Of a DNA stretch of 64,000 nt, positions 8,918-17,555 are shown piece after piece. The notes under the pieces were generated by a model, which worked only from the letters and a program-made list of their open reading frames with translations, was not told where the DNA came from and searched no databases. How positions within the stretch are numbered: the stretch's first letter is position 1; each line of letters begins with the position of its first letter. Position numbers and translations under genes: made by a program. Origin of the DNA: Flavihumibacter cheonanensis (GTDB lineage: Bacteria > Bacteroidota > Bacteroidia > Chitinophagales > Chitinophagaceae); NCBI RefSeq assembly GCF_022352215.1, contig NZ_JAKRWF010000002.1, positions 930,001 through 994,000 of the forward strand. The letters run 5' to 3'.

Positions 8918-8949
8918 ATGGAAACTTTTGTTACATTTAAAGTTTCCAT
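8918..8949. promoter_or_regulatory. TetR operator
   Basis: A perfect 11-bp inverted repeat, ATGGAAACTTT (8918-8928) and AAAGTTTCCAT (8939-8949), is separated by 10 bp. It lies just upstream of the TetR gene and spans the -33 to -7 spacing of its promoter, as expected for an autorepressor site controlling this gene and the efflux operon. Binding is inferred. Confidence 0.75.
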
Positions 8950-8956
8950 AGTTTTG
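8927..8956 (+). promoter_or_regulatory. promoter of the tetR-efflux operon
   Basis: TTTG at 8927-8930, an 18-nt spacer and TAGTTTTG at 8949-8956 match the Bacteroidota consensus exactly. The -7 box ends only 9 nt before the chosen ATG at 8966, so the transcript would have a very short leader or none. Confidence 0.65.
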
Positions 8957-8965
8957 GGCCCGATT

Positions 8966-9589
8966 ATGAGTGAACATGAAACCAGGGACCGCATTCTTGT
9001 CAGGAGCCGTGATTTATTTATGAAATACGGCATCCGTAGTGTGAGCATGGACGATATCGCCAGTGAAATGGGGATCAGCAAAAAAACGATCTACCAGTAT
9101 TTTGCCGATAAGGAAGAACTGGTGCTGGAAGTGATTCAGTGTAAGATCTGTGAATCAAGGGATCGATGCGATATTGATAAGTTCAGTGCAGAAAATGCCA
9201 TTGATGAAATGTTTAAAGCGATGGAAATGGTGGAAGAGATGTTTCGGAACATGAACCCCTCCGTGATACTGGATCTGAAAAAATATCATCCTAAAGCCTA
9301 TGAAAAATTTCTGCAACACAAAAATGATTTCATCTACAATACCATTCGAGACAATCTGATCAGAGGCATTCAGGAACAACTCTACCGTCAGGAACTGAAT
9401 GTCGACATCATCGCCCGATTCCGTATTGAAAGCATGCTTATGCCATTGGATCCCGTCTTTTACAGCGGGAACAAATTAACCCTTGCCGATGTTGAGCAGC
9501 AGATTATTGAACATTATCTGTTTGGTATCGTCACACTGGAAGGGTATCGGTTGGTTCTGGAGTATCAGCAAAAAAAGAAAAAGATCTAA
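8966..9589 (+). CDS. TetR/AcrR family transcriptional regulator
   Basis: The protein has 207 residues from the ATG at 8966. An earlier in-frame ATG at 8915 would place the coding region over the promoter and operator, so it is rejected. The N-terminal DNA-binding domain is typical: RDRILVRSRDLFMKYGIRSV, then SMDDIASEMGISKKTIYQYF with the recognition helix, then DKEELV. The C-terminal ligand domain is not specific to a known subfamily. It lies 11 nt upstream of the tolC-type gene, so it is most likely the repressor of the efflux operon and of itself. The inducer is unknown. Confidence 0.93.
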   Translation: MSEHETRDRILVRSRDLFMKYGIRSVSMDDIASEMGISKKTIYQYFADKEELVLEVIQCKICESRDRCDIDKFSAENAIDEMFKAMEMVEEMFRNMNPSVILDLKKYHPKAYEKFLQHKNDFIYNTIRDNLIRGIQEQLYRQELNVDIIARFRIESMLMPLDPVFYSGNKLTLADVEQQIIEHYLFGIVTLEGYRLVLEYQQKKKKI

Positions 9590-9600
9590 ATCAGTTAACA

Positions 9601-10962
9601 ATGAACAAGCAAACGTTGTGGAGGTTCTTATCAGTTGGGTTGCTACTTATACTGATAAGCGGCTCTTTGGGCACCTACGCACAGGAAGGAAGAAAAACAG
9701 AAGCCTTAAGCATCCAGGAAGCTGTGGCATATGCAAAGCAGCATAGTTATCAGGTAAAAAAAGTGCTGGAAGATATTCGTATTCAGCAACAGGTGAACCG
9801 CGAAGTTACTGCCAGTGCCCTGCCCCAGGTGAATGGCTCTTTCAACCTTATTGATAATATCAAACTGCCGGTCAGCCTGGTTCCCGGAGAATTTTTTGGC
9901 GGAGCACCCGGCACTTTTATTCCGGTACAATTTGGTGTCCAGTACTCAGCCACCACAGGCGCTGAACTCAACCAGATCCTGTTCGACGGACAGGTATTCG
10001 TAGGATTGCAGGCACGGAATGCAGCGATGGAATTCGCCCGCAAAAATGCAGAGATCACCGAAGTTTCCATCGCTGTCAATGTTCATAAAGTGTACTACCA
10101 ATTATTGATCGGTGAACAGCAACTGGAGCTTTTTCATGATAATATAGAACGCTTTGAAAAGCTCTACCATGATACCCGTGAGATCTATAAAAATGGATTT
10201 GCAGAACAATTGGATGTAGACAAGGTCAATGTTACACTTACCAACCTGCGCACCGACAGCCTGAAACTTAAAACCCAAATCAATAACGGTTATCTCGGAC
10301 TGAAAATGTTGCTGGGTATGCCCCTGACCGACAGCCTTGTGCTAACAGATAAACTCAGCGATGATCTGATCAAGGAAAATTTACTGGATTCTGCCTATTC
10401 GGTTAATGATCGCCGTGAATTTCAGTTATTGCAGATCGGTAAAGAGTTGAATGATTATAATGTCAAACGATATAAACTGATGGCCCTCCCAACCGTCAGC
10501 GTATTTGGGAATTATTTCACCAACGCCCAGCGAAATGAATTCGATTTCTTCAAATCAGGAGGACGTTGGTTCCAGCAAAGCACACTCGGGCTTCGCATCA
10601 ATGTTCCCATTTTTGATGGCAACCGTCGCCGTGCCTTATTAGAACAGGCAAGATCAGCAGTGAGAAAAACCGAGTATGATATGGAACTGCTCAAGCTTTC
10701 CATTGAAAATGATGTAGCCAGTGCCAGAAACCGATACCGCGCATCCGTACTGGCTGTAGACGCACAAATGGAAAATGTGGAATTGGCAGAGCGGGTGTAT
10801 GATCAGACTAAAAAGAAATACGAACAGGGATTAGGCTCCAATACTGAAATAAATGCGGCACAAACGGAATTAAGAACTGCGCAAACCAACCTGTTCACAG
10901 CTTTATATGAAGCGGCTTTAGCCAAAGTGGATTATCTGACAGCAATTGGAAAAATTTATTAA
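9601..10962 (+). CDS. TolC family outer membrane efflux protein
   Basis: The protein has 453 residues with a signal peptide ending near GTYAQ. It has the two repeated halves of the TolC/OEP family, with long coiled-coil helices (for example AAMEFARKNAEITEVSIAVN and the region around LGLRINVPIFDGNRRRALLE). The conserved LRINVPIFDG strand and the C-terminal YEQGLGSNTEINAAQTELR helix are diagnostic. It forms the outer membrane channel of the efflux pump encoded by the next two genes. The gene is second in the TetR-led operon; the adaptor start follows 28 nt after its stop. Confidence 0.95.
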   Translation: MNKQTLWRFLSVGLLLILISGSLGTYAQEGRKTEALSIQEAVAYAKQHSYQVKKVLEDIRIQQQVNREVTASALPQVNGSFNLIDNIKLPVSLVPGEFFGGAPGTFIPVQFGVQYSATTGAELNQILFDGQVFVGLQARNAAMEFARKNAEITEVSIAVNVHKVYYQLLIGEQQLELFHDNIERFEKLYHDTREIYKNGFAEQLDVDKVNVTLTNLRTDSLKLKTQINNGYLGLKMLLGMPLTDSLVLTDKLSDDLIKENLLDSAYSVNDRREFQLLQIGKELNDYNVKRYKLMALPTVSVFGNYFTNAQRNEFDFFKSGGRWFQQSTLGLRINVPIFDGNRRRALLEQARSAVRKTEYDMELLKLSIENDVASARNRYRASVLAVDAQMENVELAERVYDQTKKKYEQGLGSNTEINAAQTELRTAQTNLFTALYEAALAKVDYLTAIGKIY

Positions 10963-10990
10963 TCAACTGAATCCTTATAAATCGAATTAT

Positions 10991-12133
10991 ATGCAAACCG
11001 GTATACAACAACTACTAATATCTTCTTCCCTCTTGCTTTTGGTAGCATGTGGTGGCAACCTGCTGGAGAAGAAAAAAGCAGAACTGGCTTCTCTGAAAGA
11101 AACGAAAGTTACTACAGAAACAAGGATTGCTGAACTGGAGAAAGAAATCCTGTTATTGGATTCCACTGCTATCCCTCCTGAAAAGCCGAAACTGGTAGTT
11201 ACCACTCCGTTAACGGCAGCGCCTTTCACCCACTACATCGACCTGCAAGGCAAAATTGAAGCCCAGAATGTTTCCTATGTAACACCACGTGGAATGGGCG
11301 GACAGGTACGTGCTATTTACGTGAAACAGGGTGATGTTGTTTCGAAAGGAAAACTGCTCCTGAAGCTGGATGATGCAGTGATCCGTCAGCAACTGGAAAC
11401 TGCCAAAACTCAACTGGACTATGCAAGAAACCTATACTCCCGGCAGAAAAATCTCTGGGATCAGAATATCGGTACCGAAGTTCAGCTGATTACCGCCAAA
11501 AACAATGTAGACCAGGCGGAACGTCAGATTGGTATTCTGGAAGAACAACTGGCGATGACAAACGTATATGCTCAGGTGAGTGGCATTGCGGATGAAGTAA
11601 ATATCAAGGTTGGTGAAACCTTTACCGGTTCTCCAATGAATGGTATCCGTATTGTAAATACCAGTGAATTGAAGGCAGTTGCACAAGTTCCGGAAAATTA
11701 CCTGGAAAGAGTTAAAGTGGGAAGCCCGGTAAAAGTAATACTGCCCGATATCAGCAAAACATTCAATACAAAAGTGAGTGTATCAGGAAAGCTGATCGAT
11801 CCAAACAGTCGTTCTTTCTACATCGAATCCAAAATGCCATCTGATAAACAGATACGACCTAATCAGATCGCCAATATCCGTATAGAAGATTATACGGTGA
11901 ATGATGCCATCACTATTCCCGTAAACACCCTGCAAAATGATGAGAAAGGCAAATTCGTACTCGTAGCAGTGAACGAGAATGGTAAACTCAGAGCCAAAAA
12001 ACGTCCGGTTGAAACAGGCGAACTCTATGGCAATGAACTGGAAATCCACAAGGGTCTGCAGGCCGGTGATATCCTGATCATTGAAGGGTTCCAGGGGCTT
12101 TACGATGGTCAGCTGATTACTACCAGTCTCTAA
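10991..12133 (+). CDS. RND efflux periplasmic adaptor (membrane fusion lipoprotein)
   Basis: The start at 10991 gives 380 residues with a lipoprotein signal (MQTGIQQLLISSSLLLLVAC, Cys20); an upstream in-frame ATG at 10946 overlaps the tolC-type gene. A short coiled-coil (KKAELASLKETKVTTETRIA) follows the lipid anchor. The biotinyl-lipoyl-like barrel segment VRAIYVKQGDVVSKGKLLLK, the alpha-hairpin (LDYARNLYSRQKNLWDQNI) and a beta-barrel region (GETFTGSPMNGIRIVNTSEL) are in the usual HlyD/AcrA order. It links the inner-membrane RND pump with the TolC channel. Confidence 0.94.
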   Translation: MQTGIQQLLISSSLLLLVACGGNLLEKKKAELASLKETKVTTETRIAELEKEILLLDSTAIPPEKPKLVVTTPLTAAPFTHYIDLQGKIEAQNVSYVTPRGMGGQVRAIYVKQGDVVSKGKLLLKLDDAVIRQQLETAKTQLDYARNLYSRQKNLWDQNIGTEVQLITAKNNVDQAERQIGILEEQLAMTNVYAQVSGIADEVNIKVGETFTGSPMNGIRIVNTSELKAVAQVPENYLERVKVGSPVKVILPDISKTFNTKVSVSGKLIDPNSRSFYIESKMPSDKQIRPNQIANIRIEDYTVNDAITIPVNTLQNDEKGKFVLVAVNENGKLRAKKRPVETGELYGNELEIHKGLQAGDILIIEGFQGLYDGQLITTSL

Positions 12134-12189
12134 GAATGGAATTGTGCGGAAGATGAGTTATCAATTTAAGAAATGCGTAAAACTATAGT

Positions 12190-15100
12190 ATGAGTGCGCT
12201 CGAAAATATGAAGGAGAAGTTCAAACAATTTGGACCTACTACCTGGAGTATCAAAAATAAAACGTCGATTTATCTCCTGATGATCTTCGTGAGTATCATT
12301 GGAGTATTCCAGTTTGTGACACTTCCCAAGGAACAGTTCCCGGATATTGTGATTCCTACTATTTATGTACAAACAGTATATGTAGGAAATTCGCCTAAGG
12401 ATATTGAAAACCTGGTTACCCGTCCCATTGAAAAACAAATCAAAGGGATTACAGGTGCTAAAATCAAAAAAACTACCAGTACCTCACAGCAGGATTTTAG
12501 TGCCATCATCGTGGAATTTGATACGGATGTAAAAACAGATGTGGCGCTGCAGAAAGTGAAGGATGCGGTGGATAAGGCAAAAAAAGATCTGCCTACTGAT
12601 CTTACGGAAGAACCTTCGGTACTGGAGGTTAGCTTCTCCGAACAGCCAATCATGTATGTGAACGTAAGTGGTGATTTTGATTTGCAGCGACTCAAAAGTT
12701 ATGCGGATGAATTACAGGATAAGCTAGAAGAATTGCCACAAATCAACCGGGTTGACCTGGTAGGTGCTCCTGAGCGGGAATTCCAGATTAATGTGGACAA
12801 TAACCGGATGGAAGCAGCCAATATCACTTTTGATGATATCGCCAATGCCGTTGCCCGGGAAAACCTGGATATTTCAGGTGGTTTGCTGGAAGTGGGCAAC
12901 ATGAAAAGAAACCTGCAATTGAAAGGTCAGTTCAAAACTGCTTATGATATTGAGAAAGTGATACTTCGCAATACCAGTGGTGCGCCCATATATCTTAAGG
13001 ATATCGCTACCATTAAAGATACTATCAAAGATACCGAGAGTTATGCCCGTTTAAATGGCAAAAAAGTAATTACGCTTAACATCATCAAACGTTCCGGTGA
13101 AAACCTGATTGAAACATCTGATGAAGTGAAAAGAGTGGTGGATGAGTTGAAAGCAACAGAGTTTCCTCGTGAACTGAACCTGGTAATTACGGGTGATCAG
13201 AGTAAGGCTACCCGCGTCTCCTTCAACGACCTCGTAAACTCCATTGTGATCGGATTTATCCTGGTACTGATCATTCTGATGTTTTTTATGGGGGTAGTCA
13301 ATGCCTTCTTTGTAGCATTAAGTGTACCCCTTAGTATGTTCGTGGCCTTCCTCTTCTTACCGGCCGCTGAACTGATTGTTGGGGGAAATGTTACCCTGAA
13401 CTTTATTGTGCTTTTTGCCCTGCTGTTCGGACTTGGAATTATTGTGGACGATGCCATTGTGGTTATTGAAAATACCCACCGGATCTTCATGGAAGGAAAG
13501 GGCAAAATCAATTCAGAGAAATCAGCAATGATGGCAGCAGGTGAGGTATTCATTCCTGTATTGGCAGGAACCCTCACCACGCTGGCTCCTTTCGTTCCGC
13601 TTTTATTCTGGCCGGGTATTATCGGTAAGTTCATGATCTATCTTCCCACCATGCTGATCTTTACCTTATCGGCTTCTCTGGTGGTCGCTTTTATTATGAA
13701 CCCGGTATTTGCAGTGGATTTTATGAACCACGATGAAGGAGATGGCAATAAAACTTCCATTTTTAAAAAGAAAGGATTCTGGATCGCTGTTATCCTGGGT
13801 GTATTGCTGATTACAGCAGGTGCCAGTTACGGTCAGGCATTACCGGGAGCGATTAACTGGTATTTCTTCTGGGGTAATTTGCTGTTGTTCTTTGTGGTGC
13901 TGGCCATTCTGAATGTTTTTGTCCTGGATAAAACCATTCATAACTTCCAGAATCGTGCACTACCCTGGATCATGTCGCACTATGAAAGTTTGCTGCGCTG
14001 GTCGCTGCATGGATGGAGGCCCGTAAAAATTCTTTTGGGTACTATTGGATTACTCATCTTTTCATTTGTATTCTTTGGTCTTCGTAAAGTACCTGTTGTA
14101 TTCTTTCCTTCCGGAGATCCCAACTTCGTTTATGTATACCTGAAATTACCTGTAGGAACTTCCGTTCAATATACTGACTCCATTACAAGACAACTGGAGC
14201 AACGGGTGTATAAAGTGTTGGATATGGATGGAGGTAAAAAGCAAAACCCGATTGTAGAATCAGTAATCTCCAATGTGGCGGTAGGTGCCAGTGATCCAAT
14301 GAGTGGTGATCGCAGCACAAGGCCGGAGCTTGGAAGAATCCAGGTTTCTTTTGTAGAGTTTGAAAAACGCCATGGTGAACGAACCAAACCCATACTCGAT
14401 TCCATTCGGGCAGTTGTAAAAGGTATACCCGGTGCAGAGCTCAGTGTTGACCAGGAGCAAGGTGGCCCGCCTACTGAACCGCCTGTCAATATTGAAATCG
14501 CCAGTGAAGATTTTGACGATCTTACGAAAACTGCTGTAGCTCTCAAAAACTACCTCGATTCCATTCAGGTTTCCGGTGTGGAGGAGTTGAAAATGGACAT
14601 CGATTTGAACAATCCTGAAATTTCGCTTACTATTAACCGTGAGCGTGCATTGAGGGAAGGCGTTTCGTCTGCGCAGATCGGTATGCAGATCAGAACAGCG
14701 CTGTTCGGTCGCGAGATCTCCAAGATAAAAGATGGGGAAGATGAATACAAAATTCAACTGCGAAATACCGCAGTGCAGCGCCAAAACCTCGTGGATCTGC
14801 TCAATATGAATATTGTTTTCCGTGATTTTGCCAGCGGAGGCGCGATTAAGCGAATTCCAATCAGCTCACTGGTAGATGTTGATTTCACCAGTACACTGGG
14901 AAGTGTTAAGCGCAAAAACCAGAAGCGGGTTATCACGTTGCGCTCAAATGTATTATCCGGTTTCACACCAACGGAAGTGAATCAGCGCATTAAAGATCAT
15001 ATTGATAATTTCAAACTCACTGCAGAGGGAGTTACCATCCGTCAAACAGGTGAAGGGGAACAACAGGCAGAAACAGGTGCATTCCTTATAAAAGCACTTT

Positions 15101-15813
15101 TTATTGCATTGATGCTGATTTTGTTCATCCTGGTATTGCAGTTTAATTCCATCAGTAAACCGGTTATTATCCTTACGGAAATTGTATTCAGTGTAATCGG
15201 AGTATTACTTGGTTTTGGAATTACCAAAATGGAAGTGAGTGTGGTTATGACAGGTATTGGTATTGTGGGTCTTGCAGGTATTGTGGTGAAGAATGGAATC
15301 CTGGTGATCGAATTTGCGGATGAGTTGAGGGCTCGTGGTATGAAAACCCGGGAAGCAGTTATCCAGGCTGGTAAAACCCGGATCATTCCGGTATTGCTGA
15401 CTGCTTTGGCAGCGATTCTGGCGCTGATTCCGCTGGCAGTTGGATTTAATATCAACTTTATTACATTGTTCGCAGAACTGGATCCTAAAATTTTCCTTGG
15501 TGGGGACAACGCCGTTTTCTGGAAGCCACTGAGCTGGACAATCATTTTTGGATTGACAGTTGCCTTCTTCATGACCCTGGTTGTAGTACCTGCCATGTAC
15601 CTGATGTCTGAAAGATTGAAAAGGCCCATGCGCAACCAATTCGGAGGAAAATGGGTCTCTATCATGGGAATTCCACCATTGACTTTGGTCTTTATTCCAA
15701 TGGTACTCTACACTATGTTGAAACATAGGATTAGTGTTGCCAGAAGAAAACGAAAGATCAAAGGCAATGAATCAGATCCCGCCTACAAAGCATTTGTTGG
15801 CAGTTGGTTTTAA
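12190..15813 (+). CDS. RND multidrug-type efflux permease
   Basis: The protein has 1207 residues and belongs to the HAE1/AcrB class. It shows the N-terminal SIKNKTSIYLLMIFVSIIGV segment, the porter signature TLPKEQFPDIVIPTIYVQTV, and the TM4 motif GLGIIVDDAIVVIENTHR with the two aspartates of proton relay. The second half repeats the fold (GIVGLAGIVVKNGILVIEFA). It is about 150 residues longer than AcrB. The excess is mainly an insertion between the two halves at about residues 515-600, with two additional hydrophobic segments (KKGFWIAVILGVLLITAGAS and WYFFWGNLLLFFVVLAILNV). Exported substrates cannot be told from sequence. Confidence 0.95.
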   Translation: MSALENMKEKFKQFGPTTWSIKNKTSIYLLMIFVSIIGVFQFVTLPKEQFPDIVIPTIYVQTVYVGNSPKDIENLVTRPIEKQIKGITGAKIKKTTSTSQQDFSAIIVEFDTDVKTDVALQKVKDAVDKAKKDLPTDLTEEPSVLEVSFSEQPIMYVNVSGDFDLQRLKSYADELQDKLEELPQINRVDLVGAPEREFQINVDNNRMEAANITFDDIANAVARENLDISGGLLEVGNMKRNLQLKGQFKTAYDIEKVILRNTSGAPIYLKDIATIKDTIKDTESYARLNGKKVITLNIIKRSGENLIETSDEVKRVVDELKATEFPRELNLVITGDQSKATRVSFNDLVNSIVIGFILVLIILMFFMGVVNAFFVALSVPLSMFVAFLFLPAAELIVGGNVTLNFIVLFALLFGLGIIVDDAIVVIENTHRIFMEGKGKINSEKSAMMAAGEVFIPVLAGTLTTLAPFVPLLFWPGIIGKFMIYLPTMLIFTLSASLVVAFIMNPVFAVDFMNHDEGDGNKTSIFKKKGFWIAVILGVLLITAGASYGQALPGAINWYFFWGNLLLFFVVLAILNVFVLDKTIHNFQNRALPWIMSHYESLLRWSLHGWRPVKILLGTIGLLIFSFVFFGLRKVPVVFFPSGDPNFVYVYLKLPVGTSVQYTDSITRQLEQRVYKVLDMDGGKKQNPIVESVISNVAVGASDPMSGDRSTRPELGRIQVSFVEFEKRHGERTKPILDSIRAVVKGIPGAELSVDQEQGGPPTEPPVNIEIASEDFDDLTKTAVALKNYLDSIQVSGVEELKMDIDLNNPEISLTINRERALREGVSSAQIGMQIRTALFGREISKIKDGEDEYKIQLRNTAVQRQNLVDLLNMNIVFRDFASGGAIKRIPISSLVDVDFTSTLGSVKRKNQKRVITLRSNVLSGFTPTEVNQRIKDHIDNFKLTAEGVTIRQTGEGEQQAETGAFLIKALFIALMLILFILVLQFNSISKPVIILTEIVFSVIGVLLGFGITKMEVSVVMTGIGIVGLAGIVVKNGILVIEFADELRARGMKTREAVIQAGKTRIIPVLLTALAAILALIPLAVGFNINFITLFAELDPKIFLGGDNAVFWKPLSWTIIFGLTVAFFMTLVVVPAMYLMSERLKRPMRNQFGGKWVSIMGIPPLTLVFIPMVLYTMLKHRISVARRKRKIKGNESDPAYKAFVGSWF

Positions 15814-15832
15814 AACTTAGTAATTTTATTCC

Positions 15833-16627
15833 ATGAGAAGTAATCACGAAATTGACTACAGGATTTATGGGGAAGAAATGCAATACGTTGAAGTAGAGCT
15901 GGACCCCAATGAAACCGCCGTTGCAGAAAGCGGAAGTTTTATGATGATGGATGATGGCGTTCAGATGGCCACTATTTTTGGCGATGGTTCCAAACAGCAA
16001 ACCGGTGGTTTTCTGGGTAAGCTGGTGAGTGCAGGTAAACGCGTGTTAACAGGTGAAAGTTTGTTCATGACAACCTTTACCAATATGGCGCATGGAAAAA
16101 AGAGAGTAAGTTTCGCATCACCTTATCCCGGTAAAATCATTCCACTGGATCTGATGCAGTTGGGAGGAAGGGTGATCTGTCAGAAAGATGCTTTTCTCTG
16201 TGCTGCAAAGGGTGTGAGCGTGGGAATCGCATTACAACGCAAACTGGGTACCGGTATTTTTGGTGGTGAAGGTTTCATCATGCAGAAACTGGAAGGAGAT
16301 GGTATGGCCTTTGTACATGCAGGTGGCCATGTATTTGAACGTGAACTCCAGCCCGGAGAAACCTTGAAACTGGACACTGGTTGCGTGGTTGCTTACACAC
16401 AAACAATCGACTTTGATATCCAGTTTGTAGGAGGAATCCGGAATACCATTTTTGGTGGTGAAGGATTGTTTTTTGCAACGCTTCGCGGACCAGGTAAGGT
16501 ATGGATTCAAACCCTGCCAATCAGCCGCCTTGCCAGCCGCATCATGCAATATGGGGGACCCCGGAGAAAAGAAGAGGGTGGTATCCTGGGCGGACTTGGA
16601 AACGTTCTGGATGGAGATGGATGGTAA
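15833..16627 (+). CDS. AIM24 / TIGR00266 family protein
   Basis: The protein has 264 residues with the family's repeated beta-strand pattern: HEIDYRIYGEEMQYVEVELD at the start, GESLFMTTFTNMAHGKKRVS, GGEGFIMQKLEGDGMAFVHA, the FERELQPGETLKLDTGCVVA segment and a C-terminal GGEGLFFATLRGPGKVWIQT. It is full length with no signal peptide, so it is likely cytoplasmic. The family's function is not established in bacteria; its mitochondrial relative AIM24 affects inner-membrane organisation. It starts 19 nt after the RND gene and precedes a terminator, so it is probably the last gene of the efflux operon. Confidence 0.9.
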   Translation: MRSNHEIDYRIYGEEMQYVEVELDPNETAVAESGSFMMMDDGVQMATIFGDGSKQQTGGFLGKLVSAGKRVLTGESLFMTTFTNMAHGKKRVSFASPYPGKIIPLDLMQLGGRVICQKDAFLCAAKGVSVGIALQRKLGTGIFGGEGFIMQKLEGDGMAFVHAGGHVFERELQPGETLKLDTGCVVAYTQTIDFDIQFVGGIRNTIFGGEGLFFATLRGPGKVWIQTLPISRLASRIMQYGGPRRKEEGGILGGLGNVLDGDGW

Positions 16628-16647
16628 AACCAATCAACACTATAGAA

Positions 16648-16672
16648 AGCCGGGCTTAGTCCCGGTTTTTTT
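16648..16672 (+). terminator. terminator of the efflux operon
   Basis: A CCGGG stem (16650-16654) and its complement CCCGG (16661-16665), extended by flanking G-T and A-T pairs, is followed by seven T. It sits 20 nt after the AIM24 gene and directly before the end of the convergent hydrolase gene. Confidence 0.8.
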
Positions 16673-17513
16673 ATGGCTTCAATTCAAGTAATTTTCTTCG
16701 GATGGGTTGGAATTCAGTCCAGGGAATAAAATGTCCACCATCCAGCCAAAGCGTGTCCAGTTTGGGGGCATTGATCAGTTTCTTCAAACCGAACTCAACA
16801 TTGACAGGAGGTACCCAACTATCGGTTCGTCCGTGTATGAAATAAACCGGCAGGTTAATGGCACTTAATGCCGGCTCCATCTGCTTCAGGTCTTTTTTCA
16901 GATAGATCAGTTCTGTATTAGAAGGCCTGAAGGCACCTGGTAAAAAAAGCTTAAGCGGTGTTTTATCCAGCACATACCGCCATCTTTCCGGTTTCTCCGC
17001 AGCCGGATCTATGCTTCCTGAAATAATTACCAACCCGGTTGCCAGTTGCGGATAATCCAGTGCCAATTGCAGAATCATCGGTCCACCCAGGCTATGTCCC
17101 ACAAGCCAGAAGGCCTCCTTATTTTTAAGTGATTCAAGTACAGGTCCGATTATCCGCGATTGGTCCGGCAGGTTCAGCGCTTTCCCGAAATTACTGTATC
17201 CGAAACCCGGGCGATCAATACTGATCAGGCGGTAGTGCGCTCTCAGCGTACTATCTTTTAAATAACGTTCAAAAGCATTCCAGCTTCCTGGTGTTCCATG
17301 AATGAAAACGAGTGTGGGCAGGCTATCATTTCCTGTTTGCACATAATGCAGCGGAAAGCCCTCCTCTTTTATAGTAGCTGTTTTAAGCGGGATGCCATCT
17401 TTTTGAAAGCTGCTGATCGCTTTTGAATCAGCAGTTCTGAATGTGAAACAACTTTGTGCGAGGATCAGCCATCCACCCAAAACCAGTAAAATCAGCAACA
17501 ATGATTTTTTCAT
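16671..17513 (-). CDS. alpha/beta hydrolase
   Basis: The start is placed at MKKSLLLILLVLGGWLILAQ, giving 280 residues with a signal peptide or membrane anchor; the reading frame extends 33 codons upstream without a convincing start and would overlap the divergent gene. The fold's landmarks are present: the oxyanion region FIHGTPGSWNAFE, the nucleophile elbow GHSLGGPM, the acid region YFIHGRTDSWVPP and the catalytic His in LDGGHFIPWTE. A Cys near the end of the hydrophobic stretch (AQSC) could be lipidated, though the lipobox is not typical. Substrate unknown. It is probably an envelope-located esterase-like enzyme. Confidence 0.88.
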   Translation of the reverse strand: MKKSLLLILLVLGGWLILAQSCFTFRTADSKAISSFQKDGIPLKTATIKEEGFPLHYVQTGNDSLPTLVFIHGTPGSWNAFERYLKDSTLRAHYRLISIDRPGFGYSNFGKALNLPDQSRIIGPVLESLKNKEAFWLVGHSLGGPMILQLALDYPQLATGLVIISGSIDPAAEKPERWRYVLDKTPLKLFLPGAFRPSNTELIYLKKDLKQMEPALSAINLPVYFIHGRTDSWVPPVNVEFGLKKLINAPKLDTLWLDGGHFIPWTEFQPIRRKLLELKP

Positions 17514-17555
17514 AAATAGCCTAACTTGTACAAACAGATTTAAAATTAGTTCGAT

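Noticed and set aside
8915-8965. Upstream ATG start for the TetR regulator
   Set aside because: It would place the coding region over the operator and promoter; the domain begins well after 8966.
14260-14784. A 174-residue minus-strand reading frame inside the RND pump gene
   Set aside because: Same reason; the coding strand is well conserved here and this frame has no recognisable domain.
15042-15665. A 207-residue minus-strand reading frame inside the RND pump gene
   Set aside because: It lies fully within the clearly coding RND gene in the opposite strand, is low in motif content and matches no family, so it is a shadow of codon bias.
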